From NCBI RefSeq assembly GCF_042653545.1, contig NZ_JBHSIS010000002.1:1302001-1366000 (forward strand): DNA of 64,000 nt, given 5' to 3'. The notes under the pieces were generated by a model, which saw nothing but the letters and a program-made list of their open reading frames with translations, had not been told where the DNA came from and did not search any database. The DNA is from Actinophytocola glycyrrhizae. GTDB taxonomy: Bacteria; Actinomycetota; Actinomycetes; Mycobacteriales; Pseudonocardiaceae. Shown piece by piece: positions 35,763 to 43,839 of this stretch (position 1 is its first letter; each line of letters starts with the position of its first letter). A program made the position numbers and the translations under genes.

Positions 35763-36085
35763 AGAAGGTCGCCGAGGGCAACTACGTCGCGGCCGGGTCG
35801 ATAGACACGGGACTGGCCGCGCGAATCCCGTCGGCCGACGCCGGGATGTCGTCGGAGATCGTCGGTCTCACCGTCGCGAACCTGGTGCTGCTCGGTATCA
35901 CCCTCGCGCAGACCTTCGAGGACATCGCCAAGCAGGTCGACGCGACGGACGGCAGCTACGCCGAAGTGGAGAACAACAACAAGGGCGAGATGGTGTTCAT
36001 GCGGAAATACCACCTCATGGGGTACCGCGGTCCCGTCGGCCCGCTCGAGAAGGCCCCGACGCGCACGACGGAGGCCACGCCATGA
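35732..36085 (+). CDS. Hypothetical small helical protein of the ESX locus
   Basis: A 117-aa protein starting with GTG behind GGAAAGAGA. It has one moderately hydrophobic stretch, SSEIVGLTVANLVLLGITLA (residues 39-58), and a charged tail. It overlaps the next gene by ATGA. No family recognised. Context makes it a possible partner of the glycine-zipper protein downstream. Confidence 0.65.
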   Translation: MDYRYDPEALKKVAEGNYVAAGSIDTGLAARIPSADAGMSSEIVGLTVANLVLLGITLAQTFEDIAKQVDATDGSYAEVENNNKGEMVFMRKYHLMGYRGPVGPLEKAPTRTTEATP

Positions 36086-37440
36086 CCGATCCCCTGATGA
36101 CGGTCGTCGCCGGCAGCCCGGGGACCTGCGTCGAGGCCGCGGACGCACTGGACTCGTACGCGGGCTGGGTGCAGAAGGCGGGCGACCTGAGCCGCGGTGC
36201 GCGGGCCGTGGCCGAGTCGGGCTGGGAGGGGCCGGCGCACGACGCCTTCGACAAGGTGAGTCAGGTGCCTGCCCGCACCGCGGACGACCTGGCGTTCACC
36301 TGCCAGGAGGCCATGCGTGCGCTGAAGGACTTCGCCGGTTCGCTGACCAAGATCATGGAGACGATGCTCACCACGCGCGAGGCCGCTGTGAACGGCGGAC
36401 TCGAGGTGGTCGACGGCCTCATCTTCCCGCCGGAGCCCGCGCCACCGAAGCCCAGCCTCGACCACCAGGCGTCGTCGTCGGCGGACGCGGACGCCATGTA
36501 CCGGGACTACCAGGCGAAGATGGCGGCGTGGGTACCGCTCGCCGACGCGTACAACAAGAAGGCGGAGCTGTTCAACACCTGCAGTGACAGCGTGCGGGAC
36601 GCGCGCGTCAAGGAGGACGAGGCGCACGCCGCACTCCGCGCGGAACTCGGGCCGATCAGCGAGAAGAACATCGACGGGGTCGCCTTCACCATCTCCTCCG
36701 AGGTGTCGCTGGGGACGGCGGCGGCGCTCAACTACGTGTCGTCGTTCGGCGGCGCACGGGCCGACGCGGTGGTGGCGCAACAGGCTTTTCTCAAGGAGGC
36801 CGATCTCTTCCAGCGATGGGCGACCGGTGACATCACCACGCTCACCCCGGACGAGCGCGCGGTCCTCACCCGTGCGGCCAACACCGGGTCGCCGACCGCG
36901 AACAAGATCCTGGCCCAGGTCATGGCGGACTCCTACCAGCAGCGCATCGACCGGTACGACAAGTGGCTGGGGCACCTGCCGGACACGATGCGGAACACGG
37001 TGACCGCGTACCCGAGCTTCAGTGCGCTGCAGCGCGCGGACGCGGGACTGGCGGCGCGGGCCACGAACACCGCCCTCAAGAACACGCCATACCTCGGCAC
37101 CGCGATCACCTTCGGGTTCGAGGGCTGGAACGCCTACCAGGACCAGCAGTCCTGGCCGAAGGCGGCCGCGAAGGCAGGCGTGAGTGTCGTTGGCACCACG
37201 ATCGGCGGCATGGCAGGCGCCGCGATGGGCTCGGTGCTTCCCGGCCCGGGTACCGCGATCGGCGGTTTCCTCGGCGCCACGGCCGGCGGCTGGGCAGGCA
37301 GCTACATCGTCGACAGCCTCGCGCCGGGCGAGGACCCGCACGCCCAGCCACGGGTCGCGCTCGCCGACACCACGGTCCACGACGAGAGCAAGATCGTCCG
37401 GCCGGGCCCGACCCCGACACCACCGCCACTCCCCCGCTGA
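36082..37440 (+). CDS. WXG100-glycine-zipper protein, putative ESX effector
   Basis: A 452-aa protein. The N-terminal ~110 residues form a WXG100 hairpin with the turn GWEGPAHDAFDKV. A long helical middle (about 140-320) includes ADSYQQRIDRYDKWLGHLPD. The C-terminal region (about 345-420) is a glycine zipper, VGTTIGGMAGAAMGSVLPGP and GFLGATAGGWAGSYIVDSL, like those of pore- or membrane-inserting toxins. It ends with a proline-rich tail. The layout of a secretion domain plus a membrane-active C terminus suggests a secreted effector; the small genes just upstream could neutralise it. No catalytic toxin motif was seen. Confidence 0.72.
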   Translation: MTDPLMTVVAGSPGTCVEAADALDSYAGWVQKAGDLSRGARAVAESGWEGPAHDAFDKVSQVPARTADDLAFTCQEAMRALKDFAGSLTKIMETMLTTREAAVNGGLEVVDGLIFPPEPAPPKPSLDHQASSSADADAMYRDYQAKMAAWVPLADAYNKKAELFNTCSDSVRDARVKEDEAHAALRAELGPISEKNIDGVAFTISSEVSLGTAAALNYVSSFGGARADAVVAQQAFLKEADLFQRWATGDITTLTPDERAVLTRAANTGSPTANKILAQVMADSYQQRIDRYDKWLGHLPDTMRNTVTAYPSFSALQRADAGLAARATNTALKNTPYLGTAITFGFEGWNAYQDQQSWPKAAAKAGVSVVGTTIGGMAGAAMGSVLPGPGTAIGGFLGATAGGWAGSYIVDSLAPGEDPHAQPRVALADTTVHDESKIVRPGPTPTPPPLPR

Positions 37441-37473
37441 ACCGGCGGAGGAGCTCGCGATGACCAGGCCGGC

Positions 37474-37587
37474 TCACCGGTGGCTCGCGAGTCCGTGCTC
37501 GTCGGACACCGGTGCGGGTCGTGCGGGTGCCGGCGCGCACGCCACCAGCGCCACGACGATCGTGACGAGCAGGGCGGGCCGGCGCAT
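37474..37587 (-). CDS. Very small putative lipoprotein
   Basis: 37 codons from an ATG preceded by AAAGGAAC. The product begins MRRPALLVTIVVALVACAPA, a complete lipoprotein signal with lipobox LVAC, leaving a ~21-residue mature peptide. The opposite strand is also open with a good ribosome site (ATG 37460), so the strand is not certain. Confidence 0.45.
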   Translation of the reverse strand: MRRPALLVTIVVALVACAPAPARPAPVSDEHGLASHR

Positions 37588-37775
37588 CCCGGTTCCTTTC
37601 ACCGAACGGTCCTACGGTAGGTATCGCACGCAGACGCGGAACGTGACACCCGGCACAACCTGGCCCTGGCAGTCGGGATCCGTCTCCTCGTCAGCCAGGC
37701 AGTCTCGTGCCCTGTGATGTGTAGGCCGCCGCGCCACCGGGTACCTCGAACGGGCGTTCGAGAAGAGGAGGGAAC

Positions 37776-38015
37776 ATGGTCACGCCTGTGCCGGACAAGG
37801 ATCCCGAGGAGTGGGTGACGGGAGACGAGCCGATGACCGGCCCCCAGCAGTCGTACCTGAACACGCTCGCGCACGAGGCCGGTGTCGACGTGCCCGACGA
37901 CCTGACCAAGGCGAGGGCTTCCGAGCTGATCGACGAACTGCAGGAGCGGACCGGCCGCCAGGGCGGCCGGGAGGACGACGGGAGGACTTCCGGCAGTACA
38001 CCCGGTTCACGGTGA
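37776..38015 (+). CDS. DUF3072-family small protein
   Basis: A 79-aa protein with the DUF3072 pattern: DPEEWVTGDEPMTGPQQSYL followed by LAHEAGVDVPDDLTKARASE and IDELQERTGR. The ATG has GAGGAGGGAAC upstream. These are common small actinobacterial proteins with a SAP-like helix-turn-helix look; function unknown. Confidence 0.85.
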   Translation: MVTPVPDKDPEEWVTGDEPMTGPQQSYLNTLAHEAGVDVPDDLTKARASELIDELQERTGRQGGREDDGRTSGSTPGSR

Positions 38016-38091
38016 TCGACCTGGCGGGGTTCCTGAGGGCACCGGCTTCGCGACCAGGCCGGCGCCGGCCGCGCGCGTGACCGAGCCGTGA

Positions 38092-38484
38092 TCACGCCTC
38101 CAGGGTGGTCGCGAGCGCGATGATCGTCAGTCCGACCGCCGCGAAGACGGCCTCCAACGGCTGGAAACCGAGCCAGACCAACTCCACGGACTCGAAGGCG
38201 ACGAGCCCCGCGCCTGCGAACATGGACAACTCCCGTGCCCACCGGCCTCGCCGGGACTGCCACACCGCCGTCACCAGGAACCCGAAGCCGACCAGGACGG
38301 CCAGCAGCACTCCGGGCAGCCGCCAGTCTCGAAACGGGCTCGCGGCCAGCACGGCGGGATCGGCCCGCAGAAGAGCACCATCCGGCGCGATCACCAACAA
38401 CAGACCGCCGATCACCGCCGCGACACCGGTCACCGCCTCCAGCACGATCAGGACACGTCGCCACCGGACCCGGGACGCGGACAC
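38092..38484 (-). CDS. Four-helix integral membrane protein
   Basis: 130 aa from GTG 38484, chosen because the upstream frame (to 38655) is not membrane-like and lacks family character. Four hydrophobic helices: VLIVLEAVTGVAAVIGGLLL, LPGVLLAVLVGFGFLVTAVW, a shorter one around FAGAGLVAFESVELVWLG, and AVFAAVGLTIIALATTLEA. Similar small proteins are annotated only as membrane proteins. Confidence 0.7.
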   Translation of the reverse strand: MSASRVRWRRVLIVLEAVTGVAAVIGGLLLVIAPDGALLRADPAVLAASPFRDWRLPGVLLAVLVGFGFLVTAVWQSRRGRWARELSMFAGAGLVAFESVELVWLGFQPLEAVFAAVGLTIIALATTLEA

Positions 38485-38651
38485 GGCTGGGAGCCACCCG
38501 TGATTCCTGTGAGTCGTTCCTGCCACACCACAACTGTCGATGCCGCTCGCCGCCACTGCCAGGGACCAAGGTCGGTAGGTGTACCGCCGATGTGCCTGCT
38601 TCGGGCCATGCTCCACATCGCGGTTGCGCTGCCCATGCGTATACCGGGCGC

Positions 38652-40391
38652 TCATCGCCCCGGCCGTGGCTCGGCGCGTGGCTCGCCCGGCGCCGCGAGC
38701 AGCGTGGGCAGCAGGACGGCGGCCGGGTGGTCCGGCCCGGTGTGCAGCCGGACGGTGCCGCGCGGACCGGACGCGTACCAGGCCGGGAACTGGCCGGTGA
38801 CGGGGTTGCGGGGGAAGAACCAGCGGGTGGCGACCTCGAGGACCAGGCAGTCCCCGGCGGAGAAGCGGGTGGCGGTGGGCAGCAGCGGGACGTCGACCGC
38901 GGCGGTCTCGCCGGCGGCGAGGGGCGCCGCCGTGCGGAAGGCGTGCACCGGCTGGGTGGGCGACGGTGACAGCGCGGGGTCGCCGGTGCGTGCGGACGCC
39001 GCCAGGAGCCCGGTGGTGACCAGGTCCCGTTCGAACCCGAAGCTGCCCTCGAAGGTGACCTCCCGGCCGGCGTGGAACTTGCGCAGCCCGGCGAACAGGT
39101 GCGCGTCGCCGCCACCGGATACCTCGACGTGCAGGCGGAGGGCGACCGGTCCGACCACGTCGAGGTCATCGGGCAGGGTCCACGCGAACCGGGCCGGGCG
39201 CCTGCGGCCGACGGTCACCACCGCGGCTTCCTCGGGCGGCTCCTCACCCATCCGTCCGGTCCCGGCGTCCAGGGCCAGCGATCGCGTACGGACCCCGGCC
39301 GGCGGGAACTCCGCGGTCTCCCGCACCTCGGCGATCCGGTCGCCCCGGTCCCGGATCTCGAGGCGGACCGCGGGCCGGTCGGCCCACCCGTTGTGCCTGC
39401 CCTTGAGGGCCCAGTCGAAGAACGCCTCGCGGGTCGCGGCGGCCTCCGCGGAGTAGTAGGTGGACCACTTGCCACCACGGTGGGTGTAGAGCCACTTGTG
39501 CCGGGAGCCCAGCCGCCGCCACGCCTCGAACGAACCCCGGGAGTGGAGGCGGTGGTCGGAAAAGCTCGCGCAGACCAACGCGGGCACCTCGACGCGCTCG
39601 AGTTCCGGGCACAGCGCGGCCCACCACCGGTCGAGCAGCGGTCGCGCCTTCTGTTCCGCCCGGATGTCGGTCTCGACCCGGCCGACGCGTTTCACCGCAC
39701 CTGCCCAGATGGCGCTGAAACCGTCCTCGCGGATCGTGCCGGGCCGCATGAAGTCGCGGTAGATGTCGGTGAACCCCTCCCAGGGGCAGATCGCCGCCAG
39801 GTGCGGCGGGCGCAGCGCGGCCGCCTTCCACTGGCTGATCGCGAGGTAGGACACCCCGTCCAGGCCCACCTTGCCGTTGGACCACGGCTGGGTGCCTGCC
39901 CATTCGACGAGGTCGTGAACGTCGCGAGCCTCCTGGTCGGACAACGGTGCCCCCACCCCGTCGGAACGTCCGAAGCCACGCAGGTCGGCGTTGACCACCA
40001 CGTAGCCCCGCCGGACCCAGTAGGCCGGGTCGGGCGCCTCCCACCCGGTGAGCGCCGAGAACTCCACCGGTTGCGGATGCCGGAACACCCGGGACTGGAA
40101 CACCGGCCGGTACCGTCCCTTCCTCAGCTTTGGCAGGGCGTCCTTGCCGTACGGATGCGCGCTGAGGATCACCGGTGACGGTGGCAGGCCCGGTCCCGGC
40201 GGCCGGTGGACGTTCACCCGGAGGACCACCCCGTCGCGCATGGCCACCTCGACGTCGACGTCCTTGACGAGGTCCGCGGGTGGCGCGGTGACCTTGACGT
40301 CCTCGGCCCGCAGTGCGCGCACCCGGCGCCGCAGGAGTGCGGTCAACGGAACCCGAACCGGTCCGTACTCAGGCATGGGGCCATGAGACAC
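38652..40391 (-). CDS. CocE/NonD-family alpha/beta hydrolase
   Basis: A 579-aa (or 574-aa from ATG 40376) hydrolase of the X-Pro dipeptidyl-peptidase/cocaine esterase family. Visible are the N-terminal DVEVAMRDGVVLRVNVHRP, the oxyanion and acid block DLRGFGRSDG, and the nucleophile elbow KVGLDGVSYLAISQW with Ser in GVSYLA, then a C-terminal jelly-roll domain with LEVATRWFFPRN. Members hydrolyse esters or amides of bulky acyl groups. It is divergent from a MarR-family gene across a perfect palindrome that starts 8 bases from its GTG, so it is probably repressed by that MarR. Confidence 0.9.
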   Translation of the reverse strand: MSHGPMPEYGPVRVPLTALLRRRVRALRAEDVKVTAPPADLVKDVDVEVAMRDGVVLRVNVHRPPGPGLPPSPVILSAHPYGKDALPKLRKGRYRPVFQSRVFRHPQPVEFSALTGWEAPDPAYWVRRGYVVVNADLRGFGRSDGVGAPLSDQEARDVHDLVEWAGTQPWSNGKVGLDGVSYLAISQWKAAALRPPHLAAICPWEGFTDIYRDFMRPGTIREDGFSAIWAGAVKRVGRVETDIRAEQKARPLLDRWWAALCPELERVEVPALVCASFSDHRLHSRGSFEAWRRLGSRHKWLYTHRGGKWSTYYSAEAAATREAFFDWALKGRHNGWADRPAVRLEIRDRGDRIAEVRETAEFPPAGVRTRSLALDAGTGRMGEEPPEEAAVVTVGRRRPARFAWTLPDDLDVVGPVALRLHVEVSGGGDAHLFAGLRKFHAGREVTFEGSFGFERDLVTTGLLAASARTGDPALSPSPTQPVHAFRTAAPLAAGETAAVDVPLLPTATRFSAGDCLVLEVATRWFFPRNPVTGQFPAWYASGPRGTVRLHTGPDHPAAVLLPTLLAAPGEPRAEPRPGR

Positions 40392-40398
40392 CCCCGCG

Positions 40399-40430
40399 CC
40401 CGGATAGTCAAGCCACCTTGACTATCCGGG
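40399..40430. promoter_or_regulatory. Probable MarR operator
   Basis: A perfect inverted repeat with 14-bp arms, CCCGGATAGTCAAG at 40399-40412 and its complement at 40417-40430, spaced by CCAC. The inner ATAGTCAAG/CTTGACTAT is typical of a MarR-dimer site. It fills most of the 56-bp gap between the divergent hydrolase and MarR starts. Confidence 0.85.
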
Positions 40431-40447
40431 TCGCATACGGTTGACCG

Positions 40448-40966
40448 GTGCCGACCTCCGACCAGCCTCCGGCGCTCGCGGACGACAATCCGTTCGCCGA
40501 CGCCGACGACCCGTTCGGCCCCAACCTCGCCGTGCTCCTCACCCTGGCCGCGGAGACCTTCCGCACCAAGGTGCTCACCACCCTCGCCGAACACGGCCAC
40601 TCCGACCTGCGGAGCAACGACATCGTGCTGCTCCGGCTGGCCGCGACCGGCCGTCCGACGATCACCGAGCTCGCCGAACTGTTCGGCGTCACCAAGCAGG
40701 CCATGAGCCAGGTCGTCGACAGCCTGGCGACCCGCGGCTACGTCGAGCGGGTCCGCGATCCCCGGGACGGACGCCGGGTGCGTCTGACGTTGTCGCCACG
40801 CGGACGGCAAGCCCTGACGGTGGCTGGCACGGCCCGCGTCACGGAGGAGCGGCGCGTCGCCGCCGCACTCGGGCCGGACACGGCGGCGTTCCTGCGCGGA
40901 CTGCGGCTCCTGACCGACGAGACCTCACCCACCTGGCTGCGCATGCTCGGCCAGCTCCCCGAGTGA
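40448..40966 (+). CDS. MarR-family transcriptional regulator
   Basis: A 172-aa protein with the MarR winged helix: DIVLLRLAATGRPTITELAE, recognition helix FGVTKQAMSQVVDSLATRGY and wing VERVRDPRDGRRVRLTLSP. The GTG is 17 bases past the operator, suggesting a leaderless or near-leaderless transcript and autorepression. A phenolic or acyl ligand is typical of the family. It ends just before the convergent gluconokinase gene. Confidence 0.92.
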   Translation: MPTSDQPPALADDNPFADADDPFGPNLAVLLTLAAETFRTKVLTTLAEHGHSDLRSNDIVLLRLAATGRPTITELAELFGVTKQAMSQVVDSLATRGYVERVRDPRDGRRVRLTLSPRGRQALTVAGTARVTEERRVAAALGPDTAAFLRGLRLLTDETSPTWLRMLGQLPE

Positions 40967-40979
40967 CGCGCGGGCTTCA

Positions 40980-41510
40980 TCACGTCGTGTCCCCTCCGGC
41001 GGGGACGAGTGGCCGGACGAGGCGCACCGCCTGCCGGAGCAGCTCGTCGGCCTCCGGCGCGACGTCGAGCGCGAAGCCGCGCTCGTCCGGACCGAGCGGC
41101 TCCAGGGTCTCGAACTGCGAACGGAGCAACGCGGGCGGCATGAAATGGTCGCGCCGTCGCATCCGCCGGTGCAGAAGTTCCTCCTCGCCGTGCAGGTGCA
41201 GGAAGAACGTGTCCGGAACCGGGCGGCGGAGCACGTCGCGGTAGGACCGCCTGAGGGCCGAGCAGGCGAGGACCGTGGACGTCGCCTCGGCCAGCCGGTC
41301 AGCCGTCCACCGCGCGAGCTCCTCGAGCCAGGGCCACCGGTCGTCGTCGGTCAGCGGCTCGCCGCTCGACATCTTCGCGATGTTCGCAGGGGGGTGGAAA
41401 TCGTCCGCCTCGGCGATCCGCAACCCGAACACATCGGCGAGGTGGCGGGCGACAGTGCTCTTGCCCGAGCCGGCCACGCCCATCACGACGACGTGGAAAC
41501 TGGTGGTCAC
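40980..41510 (-). CDS. gntK: Gluconokinase
   Basis: A 176-aa shikimate-kinase-fold enzyme that phosphorylates gluconate to 6-phosphogluconate. The P-loop is GVAGSGKST, followed by the GntK signature ADDFHPPANIAKMSSGEPLT and DDDRWPWLEEL, and CSALRRSYRDVLR. The GTG at 41510 fits the family N terminus. It is divergent from the GntR-type regulator by 33 bp and belongs with the permease further on as a gluconate-use set. Confidence 0.95.
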   Translation of the reverse strand: MTTSFHVVVMGVAGSGKSTVARHLADVFGLRIAEADDFHPPANIAKMSSGEPLTDDDRWPWLEELARWTADRLAEATSTVLACSALRRSYRDVLRRPVPDTFFLHLHGEEELLHRRMRRRDHFMPPALLRSQFETLEPLGPDERGFALDVAPEADELLRQAVRLVRPLVPAGGDTT

Positions 41511-41543
41511 GGGGGCACTCCGTCCGTCGGTAGGCTGAGGAAC

Positions 41544-42287
41544 ATGGCGACGCTGCACGAGGAGGTCCTCGCCAAGCTCGGACCACTCATCATCTCCGGA
41601 ACTCTCGCGCCGGGATCGACGGTGAACCTGGAGTGGGTGCAGCAGGAGTTCACCGTGTCGCGCACCGTCGCCAGGGAGGTGGTCCAGGTGCTCGCTTCGA
41701 TGCGGTTGGTCTCCAGCCGCCGCCGCACCGGGGTCACGGTGCTGCCGAAGGACCTGTGGGACAACTACGACCGCGCGGTGATCAGGTGGCGGTTGGCCGG
41801 GCCGGAACGCGGCGCGCAGCTGCACCAGCTCTCGCAGCTGCGTAGCGCGATCGAGCCCCCGGCCGCCGCGCTGGCCGCGCAGCACGCCGTCGATCGGCAG
41901 CGGGACCGGATCGTCGAGCTCGGTGCGGCGATGGAGGCGGCCGGTGCGGCGGGTGACCTCACGACGTTCCTCGAACACGACGTCGCCTACCACCGGCTGC
42001 TGCTGGAGTCGTCGGGCAACGCCATGTTCGCCGGGCTCGCCGACGTCGTGGAGGAGGTCCTGCGCGGGCGCACGCTCCACCACCTGATGCCGCCGCGACC
42101 CAAGCCCGAGGCCCGCCGGTTGCACCTTGTGGTGGCCGAGGCGGTCGCCAGTGGCGAGTCGGAGGTCGCCCGGGCCGCGATGACGGCGATCTGTGTCGAG
42201 GTGACCAACGAGATGGGTCAGGTGTCCGGGCAGGGCGACTCGGACACCCGACCGCACCGGGATCAGATGACCAGCCACAGGCCGTAG
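41544..42287 (+). CDS. gntR: GntR/FCD-family regulator of gluconate genes
   Basis: A 247-aa FadR-subfamily regulator: GntR winged helix (residues 1-70, with LEWVQQEFTVSRTVAREVVQ) and an all-helical FCD ligand domain containing EHDVAYHRLLLESSGN with metal-binding His/Asp positions. ATG 41544 follows CTGAGG. Convergent with the permease, the two coding regions overlapping by 25 bp, and divergent from gntK. Gluconate or a phosphate derivative is the likely effector. Confidence 0.9.
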   Translation: MATLHEEVLAKLGPLIISGTLAPGSTVNLEWVQQEFTVSRTVAREVVQVLASMRLVSSRRRTGVTVLPKDLWDNYDRAVIRWRLAGPERGAQLHQLSQLRSAIEPPAAALAAQHAVDRQRDRIVELGAAMEAAGAAGDLTTFLEHDVAYHRLLLESSGNAMFAGLADVVEEVLRGRTLHHLMPPRPKPEARRLHLVVAEAVASGESEVARAAMTAICVEVTNEMGQVSGQGDSDTRPHRDQMTSHRP

Positions 42288-43681
42288 GCGATGGCGAACG
42301 CGGAAAGACCGAGCGTCGTCTCCATGACCGTCCAGGTCTTCAGCGTGGTCTTCTCGTCCATCCCGAACAGCCGGCTCACCAGCCAGAAGCCGGAGTCGTT
42401 GACGTGTGAGAGCACGGTGGCGCCCGCCGCGATGGCGACCACGAGCAGGGTCAGCTTGAGGTCGCTCAGGTTGGCGTCGGCGACCGCTCCCGCGATCAGC
42501 CCGCCGGTCGTGGTGAGCGCGACGGTCGCCGAGCCCTGCGCGACGCGAAGCAGGGTCGCGATGATGAACGCCTGCAGGATCAGGGAGATGCCGAGATCGG
42601 AGAGGCTCCCGCTCAGCGCGTCACCGATGCCGCTGAGCTCGAGCACACCGCCGAACATCCCGCCGGCGCCGGTGATCAGGATGATCGCGCACACCGGGCC
42701 GAGCGCCTGGTCGAGGATCTTGCTTACGGTCGCCATCGACGCGTTGCGGCGGCCGAGGACCAGGATCGCGACGATGACCGTGATCATCAGGGCGACGGGG
42801 GTGACGCCGAGCAGACTCAGGAACCCGACCCAGGTCTGCCCCTCGGCGAGCACGCCGCTGTCCACCAGCGTCGTGAGCACGGTGTTGAACGAGATCAGCA
42901 CCAGCGGGATGAGCAGCAACATGAGGACGGTGCCGAACGACGGCGTCCGCCGGGTGAGTGCGTCCGCGTCGTCGTCACCGCTTTCGCCGTCACGGCCCCG
43001 GCCGTCCTCCACCTCGCCGAAGATCACGTCCGGTACCGACACGGTGACCCTGGCGCCGAGGAAGCGGCTGACCAGCATGACGCCGACGTACCACGCCACG
43101 ACCGCGATCGGGATGCCGACGAGCAGCGTGAGTCCGACGTTGGCGCCGATCAGGTTCGCCGCGGCGACGGGCCCGGGGTGTGGCGGGACGATCGCGTGCA
43201 TCGCGGCGAACGCCCCCGCAGCCGGCAGCGCGTAGAAGAGCACGGACCCACCGAAGCGCCGCGCCACGGTGAGGATGATCGGGACGAAGATGACGAGCCC
43301 GGCGTCGAAGAAGATCGGGAACCCGAACAACAGGGACGCGACACCCAGCGCCAACGGGGCGCGTTTCTCGCCGAACCGGCCGATGAGCGTGTCCGCGAGT
43401 GTCTGTGCGCCGCCGGTCATCTCCAGCAACCGGCCGAGCATGACGCCGAACGCGACCAGCAGCGCCACCGAGCCGATGGTGTCGGCGAACCCGAACATCA
43501 ACACGCCGGGGATGTCGCTGGGCGCGAACCCGACGAGGATCGCCGTCAGCACGCTCACCAGGACCAGAGAGATGAAGGCGTGCAGCTTCACCTTCATGAT
43601 CAGGAACAACAACACGGCCACGGCGCCGGCCGCCATCAGTAACAGCGTGACGGTGCCGAACTGCGGTTCGATCGCTTCCAC
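42263..43681 (-). CDS. gntP: Gluconate:H+ symporter (GntP family)
   Basis: A 472-aa permease with about 12-14 membrane helices. Family blocks are KVKLHAFISLVLVSVLTAIL, GFPIFFDAGLVIFVPIILT, AIVPPHPGPVAAANL and TVLSHVNDSGFWLVSRLFGM. GTG 43681 is chosen for GGAG upstream; GTG 43735 in frame is the longer alternative. Leu14 is a TTA codon, rare in this DNA. A hydrophilic loop rich in Asp (about residues 225-245) is unusual in length. It imports gluconate for the kinase encoded at 40980-41510. Confidence 0.94.
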   Translation of the reverse strand: MEAIEPQFGTVTLLLMAAGAVAVLLFLIMKVKLHAFISLVLVSVLTAILVGFAPSDIPGVLMFGFADTIGSVALLVAFGVMLGRLLEMTGGAQTLADTLIGRFGEKRAPLALGVASLLFGFPIFFDAGLVIFVPIILTVARRFGGSVLFYALPAAGAFAAMHAIVPPHPGPVAAANLIGANVGLTLLVGIPIAVVAWYVGVMLVSRFLGARVTVSVPDVIFGEVEDGRGRDGESGDDDADALTRRTPSFGTVLMLLLIPLVLISFNTVLTTLVDSGVLAEGQTWVGFLSLLGVTPVALMITVIVAILVLGRRNASMATVSKILDQALGPVCAIILITGAGGMFGGVLELSGIGDALSGSLSDLGISLILQAFIIATLLRVAQGSATVALTTTGGLIAGAVADANLSDLKLTLLVVAIAAGATVLSHVNDSGFWLVSRLFGMDEKTTLKTWTVMETTLGLSAFAIAYGLWLVI

Positions 43682-43839
43682 GACAACTCCGTTGTTTCGT
43701 CGCTTTGGCCCGACCTCGGGCATGTGCGCACACACCTTGCCGCAAAGGTACTACCTTTGACAAGGCCACGGAGAGTCGATCGGGCACTCACGGTCGCAGC
43801 GACACCTGCGACGTGGGGAATCAACCACGGGTCGCTACA

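Noticed and set aside
37460..37717. Plus-strand ORF with a good ribosome site overlapping the small lipoprotein
   Set aside because: The product is Ser/Thr/Arg-rich with no pattern, whereas the minus strand gives a complete lipoprotein signal; the case is not fully closed.
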